Part shown: positions 18,529-26,772 of the stretch, one piece after another
Position numbering within the stretch: the stretch's first letter is position 1
Layout: the number at the start of each line of letters is the position of its first letter
DNA from: JALORV01 sp035498175
GTDB lineage: Bacteria; Pseudomonadota; Gammaproteobacteria; Burkholderiales; Burkholderiaceae_F
Direction: 5' to 3'
Assembly (NCBI GenBank): GCA_035498175.1
Contig: DATKAJ010000039.1
Coordinates: forward strand, 10,282-74,281
Length of the DNA stretch: 64,000 bases
Notes under the pieces: model-generated
The model's database searches: none
Seen by the model: the letters and a program-made list of their open reading frames with translations, nothing else
What the model was told of the DNA's origin: nothing
Program-made: the position numbers and the translations under genes

Positions 18529-21173
18529 CTGCTCCTCAACGCCGGCGCGGCCAGCGCCGCGCCGGCCTGCCGCAATGAATCATCATAGCTCCAGGACGCC
18601 CCGTCCGCCTGCTCGCGCGCGAACGCCTCGGCACCCAGCACCATGCGCGAACGCTCGATCCGCGGCACCAGAAATTCGGCATCGGCGTTATCGCGGCGGA
18701 AATTCGTACGCTCGCGCAGTGCCTCCGCCGCGCCGAAGAAGCGCGCACACGCGGTGTGCGATCCCGCGGATGACATGAGTCCAGCCAGCACGTCGAGAGA
18801 GGACTGCCCGACGAGTCGCGATCCGGTCTCCTTGGCAATGGCGAGCGCGTCTCCGAGCAGCGAGCTGGCGTCTTCGATGCGGTTGCGCTCGATGGCAACG
18901 ATCGCAAGGTTGAGTCGGCTGATCGCCAAACTTTCCTGGTCGCCCAGCCCACGGGCGATCTTGCTTGCCTCCACGTACAGCTGCTCCGCACTGTCGAGAT
19001 CGTCGCTCTGCCGCATCAGCTGACCCTTGCAGACCAGCGCAGACGCCAGCTGGCGCGGCTCGCCGACGGCGCGTGCGACCTCGACACCCTCGTCGAACAG
19101 CGCCCGCGCGCGCACGAGGTTCCCGGTGGCCTGGCAGGCGTAGCCCAGCGCCTGCAGGACAGCGGCGATCCGGTTCTGATCGCCGAGCTCGCGCGCGATC
19201 GACAGGCTTTCCTCGAGGTAAGTCTGAGCCTCAGACTCGCGCCCCATGAAGCTGCAGAACTGGCCGACGTCTGCGAGTCCGCGGCAGCGCAGCGAATTGC
19301 GCTCACCGGGCCGCGTACGCGCTAGCGCTTCGGCGGTCACGCGATGACCCAGCGTCAGCTGGCCGCCCTGGTACCAGTACATTTTGGTCAGGTGCGCCAG
19401 CTCCAGCCCGAGGCGGGTTCCGTCCTCGGCGTGATCGCACCAGCGATGCGCAACCAGCAGGTTTTCGCGCTCCAGGTCGAGCTCGTGCAGCCTTCTCCCG
19501 GAATCCGGGCCGACCAGGCCGTCCCGTGCGTCTTGAGCAAGTGTCAGGCACCACGCCAGATGGCGCGATCGCGTCGCGTCGGCCGTCCCTGCCTCGGCGA
19601 AGCGCGCAGCCGCGTACTGCAGCACCGTGTCCAGCATGCGATAGCGCTGGCTGTCGATTTCGAGTGCGACCAGCGATTTCTGCACCAGATTCGCGAGCAG
19701 TTCGACGACATCGGACGGGTCGATCGGCTCCCCGCCGCAGACCGACTCAGCCGCCTCGAGCGTGCAGCCGCCTGCGAAAACCGACAGGCGCTGGAACAGA
19801 GTGCGCTCGGCCGGGGGCAGCATGTCGTAGGACCAGTCGATCAGCGCGCGCAGGGTTTGCTGGCGCGGCAACAGCGTCCGGTCTCCTGACGTGAGCAGCC
19901 TGAAGCGGTCGTTCAGGCGCGCTGCAATCGTCTCGACCGGCATCGCACGCATCCGCGCGGCGGCCAGTTCCAACGCCAGCGGGATGCCATCCAGTCGACG
20001 GCAGATCTCCGCCACGGCGGACGCGTTCCGCTCGCTGAGCCGGAATGCGGGCTGCACGGCCGTCGCGCGGTCGACGAACAGCCGCACCGATTCGTTGCCG
20101 GCCAGCGCCTGCACAGTCGGCGACTCCGTCGCCTCCGGTGCCGACAGCGGCGCCACCTGGAACACAGTCTCTCCGGCGATGCGGAGCGAATCGCGGCTCG
20201 ACGCCAGCACCCGCACCTGGGGTCCGGCCTGCAGCAAGCGCTTGGCGAGGTCCGCGCACGCCTGCACCACGTGCTCGCAGTTGTCGAGCACGATCAGCAG
20301 CTTGCGGTCAGGCACGAAGCGGCACAACGCGCCGATCACGGTACCGCCCGGCTCTTCGCGGACGCCCAGCACCGAAGCCGTCGCCTGAGGCACGAGGTTT
20401 GGGTCGGCGACCGGAGCGAGTTCGACGAACCAGACGCCGTCTGGATAGTCCTCCAGCACGATCGCCGCGACCTGCATCGACAGCCGTGACTTGCCCAGCC
20501 CGCCCATGCCCAGCAGTGTCAGCAGGCGGCTGTTCGCGAGCAGCTGCCGGACCTGCTCCATGTCGCGGTCGCGTCCGACGAATGAGTTCAGTTGTTGCGA
20601 CAGATTGTTCGGCGCGCTGGCCATCGAGCGCAGCGGCGGAAACTCGGTGCGCAGACCCGGATATACGAGCTGGTACAGATGCTCGGGTGAGCCGAGGTCA
20701 CGCAGCCGCACGAGGCCGACGTCGCGCAGCACCGTCTGCGGCGGCAGCCTGCTTCCGACGTTCTCTGCGACCGCGTGTGACAGCAGGACCTGTCCGCCGT
20801 GCGCCGCACTCATGATGCGCGCGGCCCGATTGACAGCTGGCCCGAAGAAGTCGTTGTCGCGCCGCTGGTCCGATCCAAGATGCAGTCCGCAGCGCACCGC
20901 GAGCGGTGCGTGCCCCGGCGCCGGGGCCGCAAGCGCCAGCTGCAGATCGATCGCCGCCTCGATCGCATCTGCCGGGTCGTCGAACGCGGCATGGAGCCCA
21001 TCGCCGGTCATCTTGACGACGTTGCCGCGATGCCGCCCGACAACGGTACGCGAAAGCTCGTCGTGCCAGGCGAGCGTCTGCGCGGCGCGCGCGGCGTCTG
21101 ACTCCCAAAGCTTCGTACTGCCCTCGATGTCCGAGAACAGGTAGGTCACCACAGCGGCAGTGGACTCGATCAT
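18525..21173 (-). CDS. Class III adenylate/guanylate cyclase-STAND ATPase-TPR regulator
   Basis: An 882-residue cytoplasmic multidomain protein. Residues 1-165 are a class III nucleotide cyclase domain: metal-binding Asp15 (FSDIEGST) and Asp58 (MTGDGL), and transition-state Asn115 and Arg119 (AVNRAARI). A STAND/NB-ARC-type ATPase follows, with the P-loop GMGGLGKS at 222-229 and Walker B LLIVLDNCEH. Then come a winged-helix region (LRALIDWSYDMLPPAER) and TPR repeats from about residue 590. All cyclase residues are present, so cAMP or cGMP production is plausible, gated by ATP and ligand binding to the TPRs. The start was set at MIESTAAVV (21173); the frame is open to 21269 but overlaps the prfB promoter region. 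No partner gene is adjacent. Confidence 0.86.
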   Translation of the reverse strand: MIESTAAVVTYLFSDIEGSTKLWESDAARAAQTLAWHDELSRTVVGRHRGNVVKMTGDGLHAAFDDPADAIEAAIDLQLALAAPAPGHAPLAVRCGLHLGSDQRRDNDFFGPAVNRAARIMSAAHGGQVLLSHAVAENVGSRLPPQTVLRDVGLVRLRDLGSPEHLYQLVYPGLRTEFPPLRSMASAPNNLSQQLNSFVGRDRDMEQVRQLLANSRLLTLLGMGGLGKSRLSMQVAAIVLEDYPDGVWFVELAPVADPNLVPQATASVLGVREEPGGTVIGALCRFVPDRKLLIVLDNCEHVVQACADLAKRLLQAGPQVRVLASSRDSLRIAGETVFQVAPLSAPEATESPTVQALAGNESVRLFVDRATAVQPAFRLSERNASAVAEICRRLDGIPLALELAAARMRAMPVETIAARLNDRFRLLTSGDRTLLPRQQTLRALIDWSYDMLPPAERTLFQRLSVFAGGCTLEAAESVCGGEPIDPSDVVELLANLVQKSLVALEIDSQRYRMLDTVLQYAAARFAEAGTADATRSRHLAWCLTLAQDARDGLVGPDSGRRLHELDLERENLLVAHRWCDHAEDGTRLGLELAHLTKMYWYQGGQLTLGHRVTAEALARTRPGERNSLRCRGLADVGQFCSFMGRESEAQTYLEESLSIARELGDQNRIAAVLQALGYACQATGNLVRARALFDEGVEVARAVGEPRQLASALVCKGQLMRQSDDLDSAEQLYVEASKIARGLGDQESLAISRLNLAIVAIERNRIEDASSLLGDALAIAKETGSRLVGQSSLDVLAGLMSSAGSHTACARFFGAAEALRERTNFRRDNADAEFLVPRIERSRMVLGAEAFAREQADGASWSYDDSLRQAGAALAAPALRSS

Positions 21174-21248
21174 CAAAGAAGGAAGGGCGCGGCACCGGAT
21201 TGCCGGCGGCGAGAGTTTACGGGCGGCGGCCCGCAGCACGACGCCTCC

Positions 21249-21254
21249 TATAAT
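21249..21254 (+). promoter_or_regulatory. Possible -10 box for prfB
   Basis: A perfect TATAAT lies 26 bases before the prfB ATG, in the gap between the divergent cyclase gene and prfB. No good -35 element sits 16-18 bases upstream, so the promoter assignment is weak. Confidence 0.35.
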
Positions 21255-21280
21255 CCTCGCCTTTCCCATCGAGAGTCGTC

Positions 21281-22385
21281 ATGGAAGCCGAGCACCTAAA
21301 CCAGATCGAAGGCACCATCGCGGACCTGCGGGCGCGCCTGGCCGAGCTGCGGAGGTATCTTTGACGTCGATGTGAAGGAAACGCGGCTGGAGGAGGTCAA
21401 TCGCGCGCTCGAGGATCCGAAGGTCTGGGACGATCCGAAGCGCGCGCAGGATCTCGGGCGAGAAAAGAAGGCGCTCGACCTCGTCGTGCAGAAGATGCAC
21501 GAGCTCGCCAACGGCGTGCGCGACGCCGGCGAGCTCTTCGAGATGGCCAGGGCCGACGATGACGATGCCACGCTGCGTTCCGTCGACTCCGACGTGGCGG
21601 AGCTCTCGAAACACGTCGCCGATCTCGAATTTCAGCGGATGTTCAACAATCCGCTCGATCCCAACAACTGCTTCATCGAGATCCAGGCCGGCGCCGGCGG
21701 CACCGAGGCGCAGGACTGGGCCGGGATGCTCGAGCGCATGTACCTGCGCTACGCCGAGCGCCGCGGCTTCAAGCCGGAGCTGCTCGACGAGTCCGAGGGC
21801 GAAGTCGCGGGCATCAAGGGCGCGACGATCAAGGTCAGCGGGGAATACGCGTACGGCATGTTGCGCACCGAGACCGGCATCCACCGGCTGGTGCGCAAGT
21901 CGCCGTTCGACTCGAACGCGCGGCGGCACACGTCGTTCGCCAGCGTGTTCGTCTATCCCGAAATCGACGAATCGGTCGAAGTCGAGATCAACCCGGCTGA
22001 CTTGCGCATCGATGTCTACCGCGCCTCGGGCGCCGGCGGTCAGCATGTCAACAAGACGGAGTCGGCGGTGCGCATCACGCACCTGCCGACCAACATCGTC
22101 GTGCAGAGTCAGAACGACCGGTCGCAGCACCGCAACCGCGCCGAGGCGATGGCGATGCTGAAGTCACGCCTGTATGAGCTCGAACTGCGCAAGCGCCAGG
22201 CCGAGCAGAATAAGCTGGAAGAAGCCAAAACCGACATCGGCTGGGGTCATCAGATCCGCTCGTACGTGCTCGACCAGTCGCGCATCAAGGATCTGCGCAC
22301 CAACGTCGAGATCGGCAACACACAGTCCGTGCTCGACGGCGACCTCGACGACTTCATCGAAGCCAGCCTCAAACAGGGAGTGTGA
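21281..22385 (+). CDS. prfB: Peptide chain release factor 2 (programmed +1 frameshift)
   Basis: RF2 recognises UGA and UAA stop codons. The gene starts at the ATG at 21281, reads 27 codons to AGG TAT CTT TGA C, and continues in the +1 frame from the next base (LDVDVKETRLEEVNRALED). The classic recoding signal is intact, although the SD-like part is reduced to GGAGG directly before TATCTT. Downstream, the SPF tripeptide that reads the stop codon (VRKSPFDSN) and the GGQ catalytic loop (GAGGQHVNKTESAVRITH) are present. About 367 residues in total. The stop overlaps the GNAT start as GTGA. Confidence 0.95.
21353..21365 (+). other. prfB: prfB autoregulatory +1 frameshift site
   Basis: AGGTATCTTTGAC: a CTT slippery codon, an in-frame TGA (21362-21364) and a C after it, preceded by GGAGG. 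In known RF2 genes, low RF2 lets the ribosome pause at UGA and slip forward by one base. This is the textbook arrangement. Confidence 0.93.
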
Positions 22386-23026
22386 CTCTGCGTCCGGCGA
22401 TCGAGCACCCCGAGATGCTGCCGCTGGCCGAAGGGCTGGCGAGCGAGCGCGTGGTGCTGCGGCGGTATCGCTTCGGCGACGGGGCCGCGCTGTTCGCCGC
22501 GCTGGCCCCGCACCGCGAAGAGCTGATGGAGTGGATGGAGTGGCCGCGGAGGCACCAGCGCGTGGAGGACTCGGAGTCGTATGCGCGGCGCATGCACGCC
22601 GAGTTCATGCTGCGCCGGTCCATGCCGATGGCCATTCTCGACGCGACCAGTGGCGCCTATCTCGGGGGCGCCGGATTTCACACGCCCGACTGGGACACGC
22701 CGAAAGCTGAGATCGGCTACTTCCTGGTGCCGCCCGCGCGCGGCAGCGGAGTCGCGACCGACGTCGTGCGTCTGCAGGTGCATTACGCGTTCGACCAGAT
22801 GCGAATGAACCGTGTCTGGGGAAGCTGCGACGCTGGCAACGACGCCAGCGCGGCCGTCATGCGACGCGCGGGCCTGCGCGAGGAAGGTGTGCTGCGCGCA
22901 GAGGCCCGTGACCATCATGGCCAGGTCTGCGACACACGCGTCTTTGCGCTGACGATCGATGACTACCCCGGCTGGACTGCGACCGCCGGCGTCAATGATT
23001 TCCGCTACCTTTCCGCGACCGAATGA
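22382..23026 (+). CDS. GNAT-family N-acetyltransferase (RimJ/RimL-like)
   Basis: A 214-residue acetyltransferase of the GNAT superfamily, closest in pattern to the RimJ/RimL branch that acetylates N-termini or small amines. Family features are LVLRRYRFGDGAALFA-like N-terminus, GAGFHTPDW, AEIGYFLVPPARGSGVATDVV (acetyl-CoA loop) and RVWGSCDAGNDASAAVMRRAGL. The start is a GTG overlapping the prfB stop (GTGA), so translation is probably coupled. The substrate cannot be told. The position directly after a release factor gene is suggestive of a translation role but no more. Confidence 0.82.
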   Translation: MTLRPAIEHPEMLPLAEGLASERVVLRRYRFGDGAALFAALAPHREELMEWMEWPRRHQRVEDSESYARRMHAEFMLRRSMPMAILDATSGAYLGGAGFHTPDWDTPKAEIGYFLVPPARGSGVATDVVRLQVHYAFDQMRMNRVWGSCDAGNDASAAVMRRAGLREEGVLRAEARDHHGQVCDTRVFALTIDDYPGWTATAGVNDFRYLSATE

Positions 23027-23781
23027 AAACGCGAAGACTCTATATCGTCACCGGCGCCTCGCGCGGCCTTGGCGCCGCACTCGCCGAACAGTTGCTCGCG
23101 GACGACGTACTGCTGCTGACGCTGTCGCGGCGGCCCGATGCGGCCCTGGCCACGAGGGCTGCTGCGGGCGGTGCGAGACTCGAGCAGTGGGCGATCGATA
23201 TCGGCCACGACATTGGCGCCGCCGCCCGGCTCGAGGCCTGGCTGCACGGACATTCCGCGACCGGGCTCCGCTCGGCTGCGCTGATCAACAATGCAGGCGT
23301 CGTCGGCCACGTCGGTTCGATCACCCTGTCGCGCGCCGACGAGCTGGCCGCGGTGCTTCGAATCAACCTCGAGGCGCCACTGTTGCTGACTGCCGCCTTC
23401 CTGCGTGCGACGCGCGGCTGGACCCTCGACAAGCGTGTGCTGAACATTTCCTCCGGCGCCGCGCAGCGGCCGATCACGGGCTGGACCGCCTACTGCGCGA
23501 GCAAGGCCGGGCTCGACATGTTCACGCGCACCGCTGCACAGGACGAGGCGCTGCTGCCCAACCCCGCGCGCCTCGTCGCACTCGCGCCCGGCGTCATCGA
23601 CACCGACATGCAGGCGCAATTGCGCGCCGCTGACGGCAGCGGCTTTCCGGACCAGCCGCGCTTCGTCGAGTATCACTCGACCGGGCAGCTGGTAACGCCG
23701 GCATGGGCCGCCGAGCGCGTGCTCGCCTTTCTCGCAGACGCCGCCTTCGGTTCGGAACCTGTGGCGCGACTCCACACGTAG
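23023..23781 (+). CDS. Short-chain dehydrogenase/reductase (sepiapterin reductase-like)
   Basis: A 252-residue NAD(P)-dependent SDR. The cofactor motif TGASRGLGAALA is at about residues 10-21, the structural motif NNAGVVG follows, and the catalytic Ser-Tyr-Lys is Ser plus YCASK. The arrangement, with SRRPD after the second strand and ALAPGVIDTDMQAQLR near the end, resembles sepiapterin/benzil reductases that prefer NADPH. The substrate is unknown. Its ATG overlaps the GNAT stop by 4 bases (ATGA) and lysS follows after 5 bases, so these genes form one transcription unit. Confidence 0.85.
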   Translation: MKTRRLYIVTGASRGLGAALAEQLLADDVLLLTLSRRPDAALATRAAAGGARLEQWAIDIGHDIGAAARLEAWLHGHSATGLRSAALINNAGVVGHVGSITLSRADELAAVLRINLEAPLLLTAAFLRATRGWTLDKRVLNISSGAAQRPITGWTAYCASKAGLDMFTRTAAQDEALLPNPARLVALAPGVIDTDMQAQLRAADGSGFPDQPRFVEYHSTGQLVTPAWAAERVLAFLADAAFGSEPVARLHT

Positions 23782-23786
23782 ATGCC

Positions 23787-25313
23787 ATGAGCAATCCCAC
23801 GACGCCCTCCCCCGCGACGCCCGCGCCTGCCGCCGTCGACGAGAACCAGATCATCGCCGAGCGGCGGGCCAAGCTCACCGAGCTGCGCAGTCGCGGGCCC
23901 GCCTTTCCCAACAACTTTCGCCGCACGCACCAGGCGGCCGAACTGCACGAGGCCTATGGGGCGCTCGATCGCGAGGCGCTTGAGAGCGCGAACGCGGAGG
24001 TTGCCGTCGCCGGCCGCATGATGCTGAAGCGCGTGATGGGCAAGGTTGCGTTTGCCACTGTGCAGGACGGCAGCGGCCGCATCCAGTTCTTCGTCGCCCG
24101 CGACGATGCCGGCGAAGCGACACTAGAGGATTTCAAGCGCTGGGACATCGGCGACCTGATCGCAGCGCGCGGCACTGTCTTCAAGACGCAGAAAGGCGAG
24201 CTTTCGGTGCGGGTGAAGGAGCTGCGGCTGATGACGAAGGCGCTGCGTCCGCTGCCCGACAAGTTCCACGGCCTCGAGGACCGGGAGCAGCGCTACCGCC
24301 AGCGCTACGTCGACCTGATCATGAACGAAGACGCACGGACGGCTTTTCTCGTTCGCAGCCGTGCGATAGCCGCGATGCGCGAGTTCATGGTGGCCGAAGG
24401 CTTCCTCGAGGTCGAGACGCCGATGCTGCAGGTGATCCCGGGCGGCGCGGCGGCCAAGCCCTTCGTGACCCACCATAACGCGCTCGACATCGACATGTTC
24501 CTGCGCATCGCGCCCGAGCTGTACCTGAAGCGGCTGGTGGTCGGCGGCTTCGAGCGCGTGTTCGAGATCAACCGCAACTTCCGCAACGAGGGGGTGAGCC
24601 CGCGGCACAACCCCGAGTTCACGATGATGGAGTTCTACGCCGCGTACCAGGAGTACACGTGGCTGATGGACTTCACCGAACGGTTGCTGCGCCATGCCGC
24701 GATCGCGGCGGTCGGCTCGGCGGTGCTGCAGTATCAAGGGCAGACGATCGACCTCGCGCGGCCGTTTGCACGGATGACAATCGTGCAGGCGATCCGCGCG
24801 CATGCACCGCAGTTTTCAGACGCGCAACTTGCCGATCGCAGCTTCCTGCATCGCGAACTGCGCGCGAAAGGCAGTACGCATGCCGAGGAAGCCGGGCTCG
24901 GCGCGCTGCAGCTGGCGCTCTTCGAGGAGGTCGCCGAAGCAAAGCTGCTGCAGCCCACTTACATCGTCGACTACCCGGTCGAGGTGTCGCCGCTGGCGCG
25001 CGCTTCCGATGCGCGACCGCAGATCACCGAGCGCTTCGAACTCTTCATCGCCGGCCGCGAACTGGCCAACGGCTTCTCCGAGCTCAACGATCCCGAGGAC
25101 CAGGCCGCACGTTTCAACGAACAGGCAAGGGCGAAGGCCGCGGGCGACGAGGAAGCGATGTACTACGACGCCGACTATGTGCGGGCGCTCGAGTACGGCA
25201 TGCCGCCCGCGGCAGGCTGCGGTGTCGGCGTCGATCGGTTCATCATGCTCGTCACGGATTCACCCAGCATCCGCGACGTGATCCTGTTCCCGCATATGCG
25301 GCCCGAGAGCTGA
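23787..25313 (+). CDS. lysS: Lysyl-tRNA synthetase, class II
   Basis: A 508-residue class II LysRS. The anticodon-binding OB domain is N-terminal (about 60-170). Motif 2 (RVFEINRNFRNEGVSPRHNP) and motif 3 (GCGVGVDRFIMLVTDSPSIR) are intact, and the end DVILFPHMRPE is typical. The first 25 residues are Pro/Ala/Thr-rich. It charges tRNA-Lys in the cytoplasm. The stop and the next gene's ATG share a TGATG overlap. Confidence 0.96.
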   Translation: MSNPTTPSPATPAPAAVDENQIIAERRAKLTELRSRGPAFPNNFRRTHQAAELHEAYGALDREALESANAEVAVAGRMMLKRVMGKVAFATVQDGSGRIQFFVARDDAGEATLEDFKRWDIGDLIAARGTVFKTQKGELSVRVKELRLMTKALRPLPDKFHGLEDREQRYRQRYVDLIMNEDARTAFLVRSRAIAAMREFMVAEGFLEVETPMLQVIPGGAAAKPFVTHHNALDIDMFLRIAPELYLKRLVVGGFERVFEINRNFRNEGVSPRHNPEFTMMEFYAAYQEYTWLMDFTERLLRHAAIAAVGSAVLQYQGQTIDLARPFARMTIVQAIRAHAPQFSDAQLADRSFLHRELRAKGSTHAEEAGLGALQLALFEEVAEAKLLQPTYIVDYPVEVSPLARASDARPQITERFELFIAGRELANGFSELNDPEDQAARFNEQARAKAAGDEEAMYYDADYVRALEYGMPPAAGCGVGVDRFIMLVTDSPSIRDVILFPHMRPES

Positions 25314-26137
25314 TGCCGTACGCGGCGCGACTGTATGCCCTGGCCGAGCGGCTACGGGCTCGCGCCCAGCCGCCGCGCCCGTCGGACCTCGTACCATTCG
25401 TCGTCGCTGACCATGCGGTCGGCTGGGTCGCCCCGGCCGTTTCCAGCTTCCTCGTCGAACAGGCTCACGGGTTCGAGCACCGGCACCAGACCCTTCGGCT
25501 GATCTCGTCGGACCCGGTGCACTGCGGCCGCCTGCTGAATGAAGCCGCCGCGAGGCTGCGCGATGCCGGCCTGCTGCGCGGCTGGCGCAACGAAGCGCTG
25601 GCGGTGCGCGCACAATGCGGTGGGCCCGTGCTTGCGACGGTCGAGCGTGCCGCGTTCAGGCCGCTGGGCATCACAACCGAGGCGGTTCACCTGAATGCCT
25701 TCGCCGACGATGGCACCCTGCTCGTCGCGCGCCGCGCCGCGCACAAGTCGATCGACCCGGGTCTGTGGGACAACCTGGTCGGCGGCATGGTGCCCGCGGA
25801 CGAGACCCTCGAGCAGGCGCTCGAACGTGAAGCGTGGGAAGAAGCCGGCTTGTCGCTGGACCGGATCGAGGTTCACCACGGCCGCCGCTTCCACGTGCGC
25901 CGCTCGGTGCCCGAGGGCTATCAGTCGGAGGTGATCCACGTCTACGACGCCACGCTGGGCGCGGATACGATCTGCGCGAATCAGGACGGCGAAGTTGACG
26001 TGATCGAGCGGCGCGAACTGCCGGCGCTGCTGGAAGCCCTCGAGCGCGAGGAGTTCACCCTCGAGTCGGCGCTTGCGACACTCGAGACCCTCACGCGCCG
26101 TAGCGGCTGCGCCACCCCACCGGGCCTGTACGACTGA
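25313..26137 (+). CDS. Nudix hydrolase with DUF4743-like N-terminus
   Basis: A 274-residue protein. The N-terminal 120 residues have a DUF4743-like pattern, as in proteins related to fungal thiamine pyrophosphokinase. A Nudix domain follows, with the box G-x5-E-x7-REUxEExGU intact at about residues 158-180 (GGMVPADETLEQALEREAWE). Related enzymes act on oxidised thiamine diphosphates or other nucleoside diphosphate derivatives. The substrate here is unproven. The ATG overlaps the lysS stop (TGATG). Confidence 0.85.
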   Translation: MPYAARLYALAERLRARAQPPRPSDLVPFVVADHAVGWVAPAVSSFLVEQAHGFEHRHQTLRLISSDPVHCGRLLNEAAARLRDAGLLRGWRNEALAVRAQCGGPVLATVERAAFRPLGITTEAVHLNAFADDGTLLVARRAAHKSIDPGLWDNLVGGMVPADETLEQALEREAWEEAGLSLDRIEVHHGRRFHVRRSVPEGYQSEVIHVYDATLGADTICANQDGEVDVIERRELPALLEALEREEFTLESALATLETLTRRSGCATPPGLYD

Positions 26138-26171
26138 TTCCCTGGTGCGCTTTCGCCTTGCGCCAACGTGG

Positions 26172-26366
26172 TCAGGCCGCTTCCTCGATCCACGCGGTCT
26201 GGATCGCCTCCAGGATCTTTTCCCCCGAGCGCTTGGGATCGTCGCTGAATCCCGGCAGATCGCAGACCCAGCGATGCAGGTCGGTAAACCGGATCGTGTG
26301 CGGATCAACCCCGGGATGCGTTTCCGCAAGCGCTATGGCGATGTCGGAAATATCTGTCCACTTCAT
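26172..26366 (-). CDS. iscX: Fe-S cluster assembly protein IscX
   Basis: A 64-residue acidic protein of the IscX (YfhJ) family: MKWTDISDIAIALAETHPGV at the start, then FTDLHRWVCDLPGF and ILEAIQTAWIEE. IscX binds IscS and is thought to act as an iron-dependent regulator of cluster assembly. It is the last gene of the isc operon, 52 bases after fdx. The frame is open to 26390, but the family begins at MKWTD. Confidence 0.93.
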   Translation of the reverse strand: MKWTDISDIAIALAETHPGVDPHTIRFTDLHRWVCDLPGFSDDPKRSGEKILEAIQTAWIEEAA

Positions 26367-26418
26367 GCGGCCCCCTGCTTGGCTGGCCATCGGATTCGCG
26401 TCGTGCGGCCGCGACCTC

Positions 26419-26757
26419 TCAACGGCCTTCCTTGGCGTAGTTGATGCTGTACTTCGGGATCTCGACCGTGAGATCGGCGGCCTGCACGATTGCCTGGCAC
26501 GACAGGCGCGACACCGGCGTCAGGCCCCAGGCCCGATCGAGCAGGTCTTCCTCCTTGTCTTCGGCGGGCGGCAGCGACTCGAAGCCCTTGCGCACGATGC
26601 AGTGGCAGGTCGTGCAGGCGGCCACCTTGCCGCAGGCGTGCTCGATGTCGACGCCGTGATCGAGCAGCGCATCGGCCAGAGAAACCCCCGCATCGGCCTC
26701 GAATTCTTTGCCGGCAGGGCACAACTCCTCGTGCGGCAGGACGGTGATCTTCGGCAT
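26419..26757 (-). CDS. fdx: ISC-type [2Fe-2S] ferredoxin
   Basis: A 112-residue adrenodoxin-type ferredoxin. The four cluster ligands are Cys42, Cys48, Cys51 and Cys87 (ACGKVAACTTC and LSCQA). It supplies electrons during cluster assembly on IscU. It sits between hscA and iscX as in the standard operon, with a 15-base gap after hscA. Confidence 0.95.
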   Translation of the reverse strand: MPKITVLPHEELCPAGKEFEADAGVSLADALLDHGVDIEHACGKVAACTTCHCIVRKGFESLPPAEDKEEDLLDRAWGLTPVSRLSCQAIVQAADLTVEIPKYSINYAKEGR

Positions 26758-26772
26758 CCGGCACTCGCATCC

